DNA from: an uncultured Pelagibacteraceae bacterium
GTDB lineage: Bacteria > Pseudomonadota > Alphaproteobacteria > Pelagibacterales > AG-422-B15
Assembly (NCBI GenBank): GCA_902622985.1
Contig: CACNSH010000005.1
Coordinates: forward strand, 17,272-81,271
Length of the DNA stretch: 64,000 nt
Reading direction: 5' to 3'
The notes under the pieces were generated by a model, which was given only the letters and a program-made list of their open reading frames with translations, was not told the origin of the DNA and did no database searches. Both the position numbers and the translations under genes were made by a program. Shown piece by piece: positions 34,154-43,764 of this stretch; the first letter of the stretch is position 1, and every line of letters starts with the position of its first letter.

Positions 34154-35644
34154 TTACTTAACTTCTATCAATGTAAGTTTTGTTTGCGTATATTGGCCAA
34201 GAGCTTCCAGAGATTTATCTCTTCCAGAACCTGACTGCTTGTATCCACCGTGAGGTAAAGACATATCTCCATCGCTCAAACTATTTATCAGAACTTTCCC
34301 GCTTTTAATTCTTTTTGCAAGCTTATGTACTTTATTTAAATCATTAGACCATATCATTGCATTAAGTCCATAATGAGTATCATTTGCTATTTGAAGGGCT
34401 TCATCTTCATTTTCAAAATCTATGGCACATAATACTGGTCCAAAGATTTCCTCTTTAGCAACAGTCATTGAATTTTGAACATCTTTAAAAACTGTAGGAC
34501 TTACATAGTAGCCACCTGAGTCTTGAAGCACCTGATCACCACCAGTTATAACATTCGCACCTTCAGATTTGCCTGTATCTATGTAATTCATGATTCTTTC
34601 AGTTTGTGTTTTATCGACAATTGAACCCATTAAAGTGTTTGGATCAAACGGATTACCTGGCATCCACGGTTGTGAGTAGCTTACAACTTTTTCTAAAAAT
34701 TCATCTTTAATCGATTTTTGAAGCAGCAACCTTGAGGGCGCATCACACACCTGACCGCTGTTTCCAAACATGCCATCTGCTGCCATTTTTGCAGCATGGT
34801 CTAGATCAGGTGCATCTGCAAATATTATATTTGGAGACTTTCCACCACACTCCAGTGAAACTCTCTTCATGTTAGACTCACCTGCGTAAGATAAAAAATA
34901 TCTTCCAACTTCTGTAGATCCAGTAAAACCAAGTTTATCAACATCCATGTGAGTCCCTAATGCTTTTCCTGCAGTAGGACCATAACCTGGCACTACATTG
35001 AAGACTCCTTCTGGAATCCCAGCCTCCATTGCTAGTTCGGCAACTCTTAGTGCAGACAGAGGCGATTGTTCTGCAGGTTTTAAAATAAAACTATTTCCAG
35101 TAGCTAACGCGGGCGCAAACTTCCAACAAGCCATTAATAAAGGAAAATTCCAAGGAGTTACCGCTCCAACTACACCCAGTGGTTCTTTTGTGATAGTAGC
35201 AATCAAATTATCACTTGTTGGGGCTACATCATCATAAAGCTTATCAATTGCCTCAGCATACCATTTTGTACAATTAATACATGCAGCTATATCGCCTGTT
35301 GCTCTTGTTATTGGTTTTCCCATATTTAAAGTTTCTAGTAAGCCTAGCTCTAAAATATTTTTTTTCATTAAGTCAGCGAAATTAAAGAGAATTTTTTTTC
35401 TTTTTGAGGGAGCCATCCTAGACCATGATCCTTTTTCAAATACATCACGCGCAGCTTTCACAGCTTTGTTTATATCTTCAATGTCACACTCCGCAACACT
35501 AGTTATTACTGATCCATCAACAGGGCTAATGCTCTCAAACGTTTTGCCTGTTACTGAATTTGTATAGTTTCCATTAATAAATGCCTGATTTTTAAAATCC
35601 AGAGATGATTTTTTTTCCATCACATCATTTAGAGCGAGAGCCAT
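34154..35644 (-). CDS. NAD(P)-dependent aldehyde dehydrogenase, PuuC-like
   Basis: WNFPLLMACWKFAPALATGNSFILKPAEQSPLSALR; FTGSTEVG; LECGGKSPNIIF; GQVC; DGDMSLPHGGYKQSGSGRDKSLEAL resembles E. coli PuuC. Confidence 0.9.
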   Translation of the reverse strand: MALALNDVMEKKSSLDFKNQAFINGNYTNSVTGKTFESISPVDGSVITSVAECDIEDINKAVKAARDVFEKGSWSRMAPSKRKKILFNFADLMKKNILELGLLETLNMGKPITRATGDIAACINCTKWYAEAIDKLYDDVAPTSDNLIATITKEPLGVVGAVTPWNFPLLMACWKFAPALATGNSFILKPAEQSPLSALRVAELAMEAGIPEGVFNVVPGYGPTAGKALGTHMDVDKLGFTGSTEVGRYFLSYAGESNMKRVSLECGGKSPNIIFADAPDLDHAAKMAADGMFGNSGQVCDAPSRLLLQKSIKDEFLEKVVSYSQPWMPGNPFDPNTLMGSIVDKTQTERIMNYIDTGKSEGANVITGGDQVLQDSGGYYVSPTVFKDVQNSMTVAKEEIFGPVLCAIDFENEDEALQIANDTHYGLNAMIWSNDLNKVHKLAKRIKSGKVLINSLSDGDMSLPHGGYKQSGSGRDKSLEALGQYTQTKLTLIEVK

Positions 35645-35706
35645 AGTTAACCTTTCGACTTGTTAATAATTTAATTTTTATAAAGATTATAAAGATACAG
35701 GTTTTT

Positions 35707-38277
35707 TTATTTTTTAGAAGATTTTTTCTTTTTCTTACCTGTTTTTTCTAGTTTTTTTTCAATCAAATCAATAGCTTCATCCATTAGAATTTCTTCAGGG
35801 TCAATATTATCGGGAATTGTGGCATTAATACTTTTATATTTAATATAGGGCCCGAACTTCCCTTTCATCACTTTGATTGGTTTTTTATCATCTGGATGTT
35901 CTCCTAAAGTTTTGATTTCAGATGAACTTTTAAGTCTACCAGGCTTTGCATTAGCAAGCAGAGAAACTGCTCTATTAATACCAATATCAAAAATTTCAGA
36001 ATTATCTTCAAGGCTAGCATTTTTATCGCCACAATTAATGTAACCACCATAGCGGCCATAATTCACAGTAATAATTTCTCCTGTTTCAGGGTGACCACCT
36101 ATCTCTCTTGGTAAACTTAATAAATACTGAGCTTTCTCTAAATCAATTGCAGAGGGGGAAATACCTTTAGGCACCGAGGCTCTTTTTGGTTTTTCTTTTT
36201 CAACGACGTCACCAAGCTGAACGTATGGACCAAATCTTCCATTCAATAATTTTATATCCTGTTCTGATTCAGTATCTTGTCCAAGAATTGTATCTTCAAA
36301 TGCTTCTTTAATTTTTTTATGAGAGATAGGTCTAGTAAACTTACAATCGGGATAGTTGGAACAGCCTACAAACGCTCCAAATCGACTTACTTTAAGACTT
36401 AGTTCACCTTCACAGTTTTCAGAAGGACAACTTCTTGATATTGCCTTTTCACCGTTACTTCCTTCTTTTTGCTCAAATATATGGGACTTAAGAATTTCAT
36501 TTAAATTATCCAATATATTAGTAATTCTCAAATCAGTAACATCACCAACATTTGTAGAAAAATTTTTCCAAAAATTTTCTAAGAATTCAGTCCATTTTAT
36601 TTTTCCAGAAGTAATTTCATCAAGTGATTCTTCCATTCCAGCGGTAAACTCATAATCAATGTACTTTGAGAAAAATCCTTTAAGAAATGCTGTTATCAAT
36701 ATTGCTCTATCAACAGGTACAAACCTATTTTTATCAAGTTCAACATAATTTCTTGTTTTTAAAACAGATATTATACTGGCGTAGGTTGAAGGTCTTCCTA
36801 TGCCCAATTCCTCTAATTTTTTTACTAAACTTGCCTCAGAGTATCTTGGGGGTGGGAGTGTAAAATGTTGTGTTTCAGTTGGTGAAACTGACGCTATCTT
36901 CATTCCTTTCGAAATAGCGGGTAATGTAACCTCATCTTCATATTCCTCATTTTCATCTTTTTTAATTTGTTCATCACTTTTTACCTTAAACTCACTATAA
37001 ATATTCAAAAACCCATCAAATTTTACCACAGAACCGTTTGCTCTTAGTTTCAATTCATTTTTTTCAGAGCTGATATCAATAGCTGTTCTTTCAAATACAG
37101 CAGAACTCATTTGACTTGCAAGGGCTCTTTTCCATATTAATGAGTATAATTTTAAACTATCTGTATCTAAATATTTTGAGACCTGATCAGGTGTTAATTC
37201 AATATCAGTAGGTCGAATTCCCTCGTGAGCTTCTTGAGCGTTTTTAGCTTTTTTTGATTTGTAAGTTCTTACTTCATTGGGGCAATACCCATTCTCAAAA
37301 TTTTTTTTCAAATAGTTTCTATACGTTTCAATGGCTTCTTTAGATATATCAGTGCTATCAGTACGCATGTAAGTTATTAAACCAACTGTTTCACCATTAA
37401 TTTCAATACCTTGAAATAATTTTTGTGCAATTTGCATTGTTCGAGAGGCGCCAAAACCATAAATACTTGATGCGGTTTGTTGAAGTGTTGAGGTAGAAAA
37501 AGGTGGTTCTGGATTCCTTGATGCAGGTTTTTTTGTAATATCTATTATTTCAAATTTATTATCCGAGAATAAATTTACAATTTTTTTTGCATCATCTTCA
37601 GACTTAAAGCTAAATTTTTCTACTTTTTTGCCTTCTACAGCAAGTAAATTTGCTTCTATATTAAAACCATCCTCAAAATTTACATTGCCTTTAATTTTCC
37701 AATACTCTTCAGGTTCGAAAGACTCAATGGCAAGTTCACGTTCACATATCAATCTTAAGGCAACTGATTGAACTCTTCCTGCTGATTTAGCTCCCGGTAA
37801 CTTTCTCCATAACACTGGTGATAAATTAAAGCCAAATAGATAATCCAGTGCTCTTCGAGCTAAATAGGCGTCTACAAGATCAGTGTCAATATCTCTTGGA
37901 TTGGCAATACCATTTTTTACTGCATTTTTTGTGATCTCACTAAAGACCACTCTCTTGACAGTTTTATCTTTTAATAATTTTTTCTTATTTAATAGTTCAA
38001 CAATATGCCATGCAATTGCTTCACCTTCTCTATCCGGGTCAGTTGCAAGATAAAGAGTAGATGCATCAGCGCTGGCATCATAAATTTCTTTCATATGTTT
38101 CTTTGAAGTTGAAGAAACTTCCCATTCAAAAGCAAAATTATTTTCTGGATCTACCGAGCCATTTTTAGATGGCAAATCACGAACATGACCAAAGCTTGCA
38201 AGTACATTGAACTCACTTCCTAAGTATTTATTTATTGTTTTAGCCTTAGCTGGGCTTTCTACTATTACTAAATTCAT
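35707..38277 (-). CDS. topA: DNA topoisomerase I
   Basis: MNLVIVESPAKAKTINKYLG; ATDPDREGEAIAWH; GLITYMRTDS; C-terminal Cys4 zinc finger. Confidence 0.98.
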   Translation of the reverse strand: MNLVIVESPAKAKTINKYLGSEFNVLASFGHVRDLPSKNGSVDPENNFAFEWEVSSTSKKHMKEIYDASADASTLYLATDPDREGEAIAWHIVELLNKKKLLKDKTVKRVVFSEITKNAVKNGIANPRDIDTDLVDAYLARRALDYLFGFNLSPVLWRKLPGAKSAGRVQSVALRLICERELAIESFEPEEYWKIKGNVNFEDGFNIEANLLAVEGKKVEKFSFKSEDDAKKIVNLFSDNKFEIIDITKKPASRNPEPPFSTSTLQQTASSIYGFGASRTMQIAQKLFQGIEINGETVGLITYMRTDSTDISKEAIETYRNYLKKNFENGYCPNEVRTYKSKKAKNAQEAHEGIRPTDIELTPDQVSKYLDTDSLKLYSLIWKRALASQMSSAVFERTAIDISSEKNELKLRANGSVVKFDGFLNIYSEFKVKSDEQIKKDENEEYEDEVTLPAISKGMKIASVSPTETQHFTLPPPRYSEASLVKKLEELGIGRPSTYASIISVLKTRNYVELDKNRFVPVDRAILITAFLKGFFSKYIDYEFTAGMEESLDEITSGKIKWTEFLENFWKNFSTNVGDVTDLRITNILDNLNEILKSHIFEQKEGSNGEKAISRSCPSENCEGELSLKVSRFGAFVGCSNYPDCKFTRPISHKKIKEAFEDTILGQDTESEQDIKLLNGRFGPYVQLGDVVEKEKPKRASVPKGISPSAIDLEKAQYLLSLPREIGGHPETGEIITVNYGRYGGYINCGDKNASLEDNSEIFDIGINRAVSLLANAKPGRLKSSSEIKTLGEHPDDKKPIKVMKGKFGPYIKYKSINATIPDNIDPEEILMDEAIDLIEKKLEKTGKKKKKSSKK

Positions 38278-38296
38278 ATCCTTATAAACGCGCTCT

Positions 38297-38323
38297 TTAA
38301 TATATTTTTGTGAGCTTTGTCAA
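38297..38323 (-). promoter_or_regulatory. Putative topA promoter (TTGACA-N15-TATTAA on minus strand)
   Basis: Perfect -35 TTGACA (complement of 38318-38323) and TATTAA (complement of 38297-38302) just upstream of topA. Confidence 0.4.
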
Positions 38324-38364
38324 ATTTTCACAAAAAATATTTTATAATTGGCAGAATATAAGGC

Positions 38365-38946
38365 TTAATACAATTTCTTTTCTTCACGCTTTAATAAGCG
38401 TTTTATATTTTCATGATGAGAAAAGATCATAATTAGATTTATAATTAAACACATAAATAAAACATTGAAATCAAAATAAAATAATGAAATTAACGAAATT
38501 AAATTTGCGGAAAGCAAACTTGCTAGTGACGAATATCTATAAATTACAAAAATTATAATCCAACTTACTCCAAGAGCTAAAAATAAATAAAAGTTAACTG
38601 CAAATATAATTCCCATAAAAGAAGCATATCCTTTACCTCCTTTTAAATCATCAAGCCATATAGGAAATATATGACCAAATAGAATAAAAGTTCCAGATAT
38701 AAAAAGTAAATTATCATTGATTGCCAGAGTAAGTGTTATTGGTATTAACGCTTTAAAAAAATCAACTAATAGTGTAATTCCTGCAGCTGAAAAGTTTCCT
38801 GTTCTTAGTACGTTCGTAGCCCCAATATTTCCTGAGCCAATACTTTTGAGCTCCCCTAAATTGAATAACCTTGATACCAAAATACCAGTTGGGATTGATC
38901 CTAGAAGGTAAGAAAAGTAAATTATTAAAATTATTTCGAATATCAT
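38365..38946 (-). CDS. plsY: Glycerol-3-phosphate acyltransferase PlsY (start trimmed to MIFEIILI)
   Basis: YLLGSIPTGILVSRLF; GSGNIGATNVLRTG; GHIFPIWLDDLKGGKGYASFMG. Confidence 0.95.
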   Translation of the reverse strand: MIFEIILIIYFSYLLGSIPTGILVSRLFNLGELKSIGSGNIGATNVLRTGNFSAAGITLLVDFFKALIPITLTLAINDNLLFISGTFILFGHIFPIWLDDLKGGKGYASFMGIIFAVNFYLFLALGVSWIIIFVIYRYSSLASLLSANLISLISLFYFDFNVLFMCLIINLIMIFSHHENIKRLLKREEKKLY

Positions 38947-39881
38947 TTTACCATAATTGACAAACAAGCCATCCGAACAGCTACTCCATTTTCAACCTGT
39001 TCAGTTATTACTGATTTGTTTACATCATCAGCTAGTTCATTCTCTATTTCTACACCTCGATTTATTGGACCAGGGTGAAGAACTAGTACTTCAGACTTGG
39101 CTAATTTTAACTTTTCATAAGTAAGTCCAAAACTTTTAAAATAATCGTCTGCTGATGGAAGATTTAAATCTTTTATTCTTTCATTTTGGATTCTAAGCAT
39201 CATCACTATATCAGCATCTTTTATGCCTTCTTCTAAATTTGTGAACGTTTCAACATCATATTTATCTAAATCTTTTGGTTTAAAATAATCAGGAAATACG
39301 AATCTAACTTTTGATTTCATTTTATTTAGAAGATAGTAGTTTGACCTTGCTACTCGACTATGTTCAAGATCACCACATATTGAAACTGTGATATCATTAA
39401 GCTTTCGATTGTGATTCATGATTGTATAAGCATCAAGCAATGCTTGTGTGGGGTGTTCATTAACACCTTCTCCAGCATTTATAACAGGACATTCTAATAT
39501 TTTGGCAATTTCTTTTGAGGCATCATTTTCTCCATGTCTGATAATTACAAGATCAGGGTTCATTGCTCCTAAAGTTTGAGCGGTATCAAATAAACTTTCA
39601 CCTTTTCTTAATGAAGATCCTTCAATATTCATATTAATTACATCAGCGCCTAATCTTTTAGCAGCTATTTCAAAAGAGATTAGTGTTCTTGTAGAGGGTT
39701 CAAAAAAAAGATTTATAATTGTTCTACCTTTTAAGATTGGTATTTTTTTATCTTTTTCTTTGTTGTGCTCTTTGAAAATTTTACTGAGTTCTAAAATATT
39801 ATTTATATCCTCAATGCTGAGGTTTTTTATGCCATGCAGATGGGTTTGAGAGATTTTAGGGATTTTAATGTTTTCAAGCAT
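38943..39881 (-). CDS. pyrB: Aspartate carbamoyltransferase catalytic subunit
   Basis: FFEPSTRTLISFEIAAKRLGAD; HPTQALLDAYTI; LHPGPINRGVEI. Confidence 0.97.
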   Translation of the reverse strand: MLENIKIPKISQTHLHGIKNLSIEDINNILELSKIFKEHNKEKDKKIPILKGRTIINLFFEPSTRTLISFEIAAKRLGADVINMNIEGSSLRKGESLFDTAQTLGAMNPDLVIIRHGENDASKEIAKILECPVINAGEGVNEHPTQALLDAYTIMNHNRKLNDITVSICGDLEHSRVARSNYYLLNKMKSKVRFVFPDYFKPKDLDKYDVETFTNLEEGIKDADIVMMLRIQNERIKDLNLPSADDYFKSFGLTYEKLKLAKSEVLVLHPGPINRGVEIENELADDVNKSVITEQVENGVAVRMACLSIMVK

Positions 39882-40390
39882 TAATTCATTCTTTTAATAT
39901 AATTTAATGCACCTTCCAAGATAAATGCTGAAGCGAGACTATCAATTTCTTTTTTTTCATTATGGGCTTTTTTTCTACTTTTAGAATTATCAATATATAA
40001 CCTGTCCACAGCAACAGTAGAAAGTCTTTCATCCCAAAAAGAATAGGGAATATTCAAAGACAAATTTATAGCTCTTGATTTATCACGGATTGATTGAGCA
40101 CTTTTTCCCTCACTTCCATCCATATTTAATGGCAGTCCAATTATGAGGGCTTTAACGTCGTGAAGTCTAACTAGCTCATTTAATTCTTTCAGAAAGTCTT
40201 TCATGTTTGAATATTTAATAGTTCTTAATGGTAGAGCCCCCGTCATATCCGATGTAGAAATTGCAACTCCAATTCTTTTACTGCCAATATCCAATCCTAG
40301 AATTTTATGATAACTTTCCACTAATGACTTAAATTCTGCAATATCTACTTCTTTTTTTGTTTCATTAGTCATTTTTTGACTGTATATCAT
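39881..40390 (-). CDS. ruvX: Holliday junction resolvase RuvX/YqgF family (start may be at 40372)
   Basis: LGLDIGSKRIGVAIS; IIGLPLNMDGSEG; FWDERLSTV. Confidence 0.93.
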   Translation of the reverse strand: MIYSQKMTNETKKEVDIAEFKSLVESYHKILGLDIGSKRIGVAISTSDMTGALPLRTIKYSNMKDFLKELNELVRLHDVKALIIGLPLNMDGSEGKSAQSIRDKSRAINLSLNIPYSFWDERLSTVAVDRLYIDNSKSRKKAHNEKKEIDSLASAFILEGALNYIKRMN

Positions 40391-40421
40391 ACATTAATTT
40401 AAGTTAGTACCTCATATAAAT

Positions 40422-40709
40422 ATGGAATTTGATAAGAAAAGTCTTTTAAAGCTTGGAAAGTTAGCAAGAATTTCAATCAGTGACGATAAACTCAATAATC
40501 TTAGTAAGGATCTTAATTCAATCTTAGAATTTGTTGATCAGTTGAAAGAAATTAAAACTGATCAAGTTGATCCGACATCTAATGCCCTTAATCAAAAATT
40601 AGAAGTTAGAGATGATAAAGTCGATACTAAGAATAGTGCTGAAGATATATTAGAAAATGCACCTGAAAAAGAAATGGACTTTTTTGTTGTTCCAAAAGTG
40701 ATCGAATAA
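40422..40709 (+). CDS. gatC: Asp-tRNA(Asn)/Glu-tRNA(Gln) amidotransferase subunit C
   Basis: KLARISISDDKLNNLSKDLNSILEFVDQLKEIKTDQVDP; followed by gatA. Confidence 0.95.
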   Translation: MEFDKKSLLKLGKLARISISDDKLNNLSKDLNSILEFVDQLKEIKTDQVDPTSNALNQKLEVRDDKVDTKNSAEDILENAPEKEMDFFVVPKVIE

Positions 40710-42184
40710 TGAAAGATAGTTATACATTAAAATCTCTGGCAGTTCTTTTGGAAAATAATAAAATATCATCGAAAGAGTTAACTTCAGAGTATTTAAAAAA
40801 TATTGAAAATGGTAAGGAGTTAAATTGCTATAATACTATATCACAAGAGAAAGCTCTTATTGATGCTGAAAAGTCTGACAAAAGAAGAAAAAGTCAAAAT
40901 CTCAGAAGTAAGTACGACGGAATTCCAATTGGAATAAAAGATTTATTTTGTACGAAGGGTGTGACTACTACAGCATCAAGTAAAATTTTATCAAACTTTG
41001 TTCCAAATTATGAGTCTACAGTAACTCAAAATTGTGATGATGCAGGCTTGATTAGTTTAGGCAAATTAAATTGTGATGAATTTGCAATGGGTTCAACTAA
41101 CAAAACTAGTTTTTTTGGTTCGGTTAAGAATCCATGGAAATCTGTAAATTCTGATATTGAGCTTGTACCAGGAGGATCATCTGGAGGGTCAGCAGCGGCA
41201 GTTTCAGCTGATCTTTGTGTAGCCTCTCTTGGAACGGATACTGGAGGCTCAATTAGACAGCCAGCTTCTTTTACAGGTACTGTTGGTTTGAAACCTTCAT
41301 ATGGAAGAGTATCCAGATGGGGAATAGTTGCATTTGCATCTTCATTAGATCAAGCGGGACCAATTACAAAAACTGTTGAAGACGCTGCAATCTTATTAGA
41401 CATTATATCGGGTCATGATGAAAAGGACTCAACTTCTTCGGTTAATCCAAAAGAAAATTATTATGAAAATTTAAATTCAGACATAAAAGGGATGAAAATT
41501 GGAATACCAAAGGAATTTAGAAGTGACAAGCTTCCAGCTAGTACTCAAAAAAGCTGGGATGAGTGTGCAAATTTACTAAAAACTAATGGAGCAGAAATAG
41601 TAGAAATTAGTTTGCCTCATACAATGAGTGCTTTACCCACTTACTATATTATCGCACCTGCAGAAGCTTCATCAAATTTAGCTCGCTATGATGGAGTAAG
41701 ATATGGACTAAGAGTCAAAGGAAATGATCTCATTGATATGTACGAAAAAACGAGATCAGAGGGATTTGGCGATGAAGTAAAGAGAAGAATATTAATTGGC
41801 ACATACGTACTATCATCTGGATATTATGATGCTTATTATATTAAGGCACAAAAGATTAGATCATTAATAAAAAGTGACTACGTTGAAGCCTTTAAAAAAG
41901 TTGATGCGATTCTCACTCCTTCAACACCTTCAACGGCTTTTGAGATTGCAAATGAGCCTTCTGATCCAGTACAAAACTATCTAAATGACATTTTTACTGT
42001 TCCTGTAAATCTAGCGGGTTTACCAGGTATATCTATTCCATATGCAAATGATGAGAATAATTTACCAATTGGCTTACAACTGATAACAAATTCATTTGAA
42101 GAACAAAAATTACTCAATGTTGCTAAAAATATTGAGGAAACTATAAATTATTCAGAAACTCCAGAAAAATGGTGGCTAAAATGA
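40709..42184 (+). CDS. gatA: Asp-tRNA(Asn)/Glu-tRNA(Gln) amidotransferase subunit A
   Basis: Amidase signature PGGSSGGSAAAVSADLCVASLGTDTGGSIRQPASF. Confidence 0.98.
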   Translation: MKDSYTLKSLAVLLENNKISSKELTSEYLKNIENGKELNCYNTISQEKALIDAEKSDKRRKSQNLRSKYDGIPIGIKDLFCTKGVTTTASSKILSNFVPNYESTVTQNCDDAGLISLGKLNCDEFAMGSTNKTSFFGSVKNPWKSVNSDIELVPGGSSGGSAAAVSADLCVASLGTDTGGSIRQPASFTGTVGLKPSYGRVSRWGIVAFASSLDQAGPITKTVEDAAILLDIISGHDEKDSTSSVNPKENYYENLNSDIKGMKIGIPKEFRSDKLPASTQKSWDECANLLKTNGAEIVEISLPHTMSALPTYYIIAPAEASSNLARYDGVRYGLRVKGNDLIDMYEKTRSEGFGDEVKRRILIGTYVLSSGYYDAYYIKAQKIRSLIKSDYVEAFKKVDAILTPSTPSTAFEIANEPSDPVQNYLNDIFTVPVNLAGLPGISIPYANDENNLPIGLQLITNSFEEQKLLNVAKNIEETINYSETPEKWWLK

Positions 42185-43611
42185 TAGAGGGTTGGAATTT
42201 AGTTATTGGAATAGAAATTCATGCTCAAGTTAATTCAAAATCTAAATTATTTTCATCATCACCAACCGATTTTGGATCTAAACCCAATAGTCAAGTAAGC
42301 TTAATTGATGCAGCAATGCCAGGTATGCTACCTGTAATTAATAAATTTTGTATTGAGCAAGCCGTTAAGTCAGGGATTGGATTAAATGCAAAAATAAATA
42401 AAAAATCTATTTTTGATCGTAAGAATTATTTTTATCAAGACTTACCACAAGGCTACCAGATATCTCAGTATAAGGACCCAATAGTGGGAGAAGGATTTAT
42501 TGAGATAGAAACTGAAAACGGTCAAAAGAAAATAGGGGTTGAGAGACTTCATTTAGAACAAGATGCAGGTAAAAGTTTGCATGATCAGGATCCAAACTTA
42601 ACTTTTGTTGACTTGAATCGTTCAGGAATTGCTCTAATGGAAATTGTATCTAAACCAGATATGAGCTCACCAGAGGAGGCTGTTGAATATGTTCGAAAAG
42701 TTAGAAGTATTCTAAGATATCTTGGTACATGTGATGGAAATATGGAACAAGGATCTCTAAGAGCCGATGTAAATGTTTCTGTAAACAAGCCAGGAAATGA
42801 ATTAGGTACAAGGTGCGAAATCAAAAACTTAAACTCATTTAAATTTATTCATGCAGCTATTGTTTATGAAGCAAAAAGACAAATAAAACTTATTGAGCAA
42901 GGAGAAAGTGTTAATCAAGAAACAAGATTATTTAATACGCAGTCTGGTGAAACGAGATCAATGAGGTCAAAAGAAGATGCTCATGATTATCGATATTTTC
43001 CTGATCCAGACCTTTTGCCACTCACTTTGGATGATGACTGGATTAAAGGTTTACAAGACACAATACCAGAATTGCCAGATCAAATAAAAGAGAGATTTAT
43101 TAATGAATATTCTCTTAGTTCTTATGATGCAAATATTATTGTTTCAGACAAAGCAATAAGTGAATATTTCGAAGACGTTGTAAAGAACAGGAATCCAAAA
43201 CTTGTAACAACATGGGTTACTGGAGAATTATTTTCAATACTAAATAAAAAAAATCTGATTATTGAGGATAGTCCTATTACTGCAAAACAACTTGGTGAAC
43301 TTGTTGATAACATTGAAAATGGTAAGATTTCAAACCGTCAAGCAAAGGAAGTGTTGGAGGAAATGTGTGAAAGTGGCAAAGGTGCGTTAGAGATTATTGA
43401 TGAAAAAGGTTTATCCCAAATTAGTGATGAAAATGAAATAGAAAGCCTAGTTGATAATGTATTAAATTCAAATCCAGAAAACGTTAAAAAATATAAAAAT
43501 GGAAAAGATAAACTTTTTGGTTTTTTTGTTGGTGAGGCCATGAAACTTTCTAAAGGTAAAGCTAATCCAAAAATAGTTAATGACCTAATCAAGAAAAAGT
43601 TATCACAATAA
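42181..43611 (+). CDS. gatB: Asp-tRNA(Asn)/Glu-tRNA(Gln) amidotransferase subunit B (start trimmed to MIEGW)
   Basis: GIEIHAQVNSKSKLFS; KNYFYQDLPQGYQISQY; DVNVSVNKPG. Confidence 0.98.
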   Translation: MIEGWNLVIGIEIHAQVNSKSKLFSSSPTDFGSKPNSQVSLIDAAMPGMLPVINKFCIEQAVKSGIGLNAKINKKSIFDRKNYFYQDLPQGYQISQYKDPIVGEGFIEIETENGQKKIGVERLHLEQDAGKSLHDQDPNLTFVDLNRSGIALMEIVSKPDMSSPEEAVEYVRKVRSILRYLGTCDGNMEQGSLRADVNVSVNKPGNELGTRCEIKNLNSFKFIHAAIVYEAKRQIKLIEQGESVNQETRLFNTQSGETRSMRSKEDAHDYRYFPDPDLLPLTLDDDWIKGLQDTIPELPDQIKERFINEYSLSSYDANIIVSDKAISEYFEDVVKNRNPKLVTTWVTGELFSILNKKNLIIEDSPITAKQLGELVDNIENGKISNRQAKEVLEEMCESGKGALEIIDEKGLSQISDENEIESLVDNVLNSNPENVKKYKNGKDKLFGFFVGEAMKLSKGKANPKIVNDLIKKKLSQ

Positions 43612-43659
43612 AGTAATTTCTTTTAATCAATATAAATTTGATATATTAAAACAATGTGT

Positions 43660-43750
43660 GGAGAGATGGGTGAGTGGTTGAAACCGGCTCCCTGCTAAGG
43701 AGTTGTGCGGGCTTATACCCGTACCGAGGGTTCGAATCCCTCTCTCTCCG
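43660..43750 (+). tRNA. tRNA-Ser(GCU), CCA encoded at 43751-43753
   Basis: Acceptor GGAGAGA/TCTCTCC, anticodon stem GCTCC/GGAGT with loop CTGCTAA, long variable arm, T-arm GAGGGTTCGAATCCCTC. Confidence 0.95.
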
Positions 43751-43764
43751 CCACACTAATTTTA

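Noticed and set aside
38386-38405. Hairpin ACGCTT-TAAT-AAGCGT followed by TTTAT, terminator-like on plus strand
   Set aside because: Lies in the 3' coding end of minus-strand plsY with no plus-strand gene upstream; short stem is plausible by chance.
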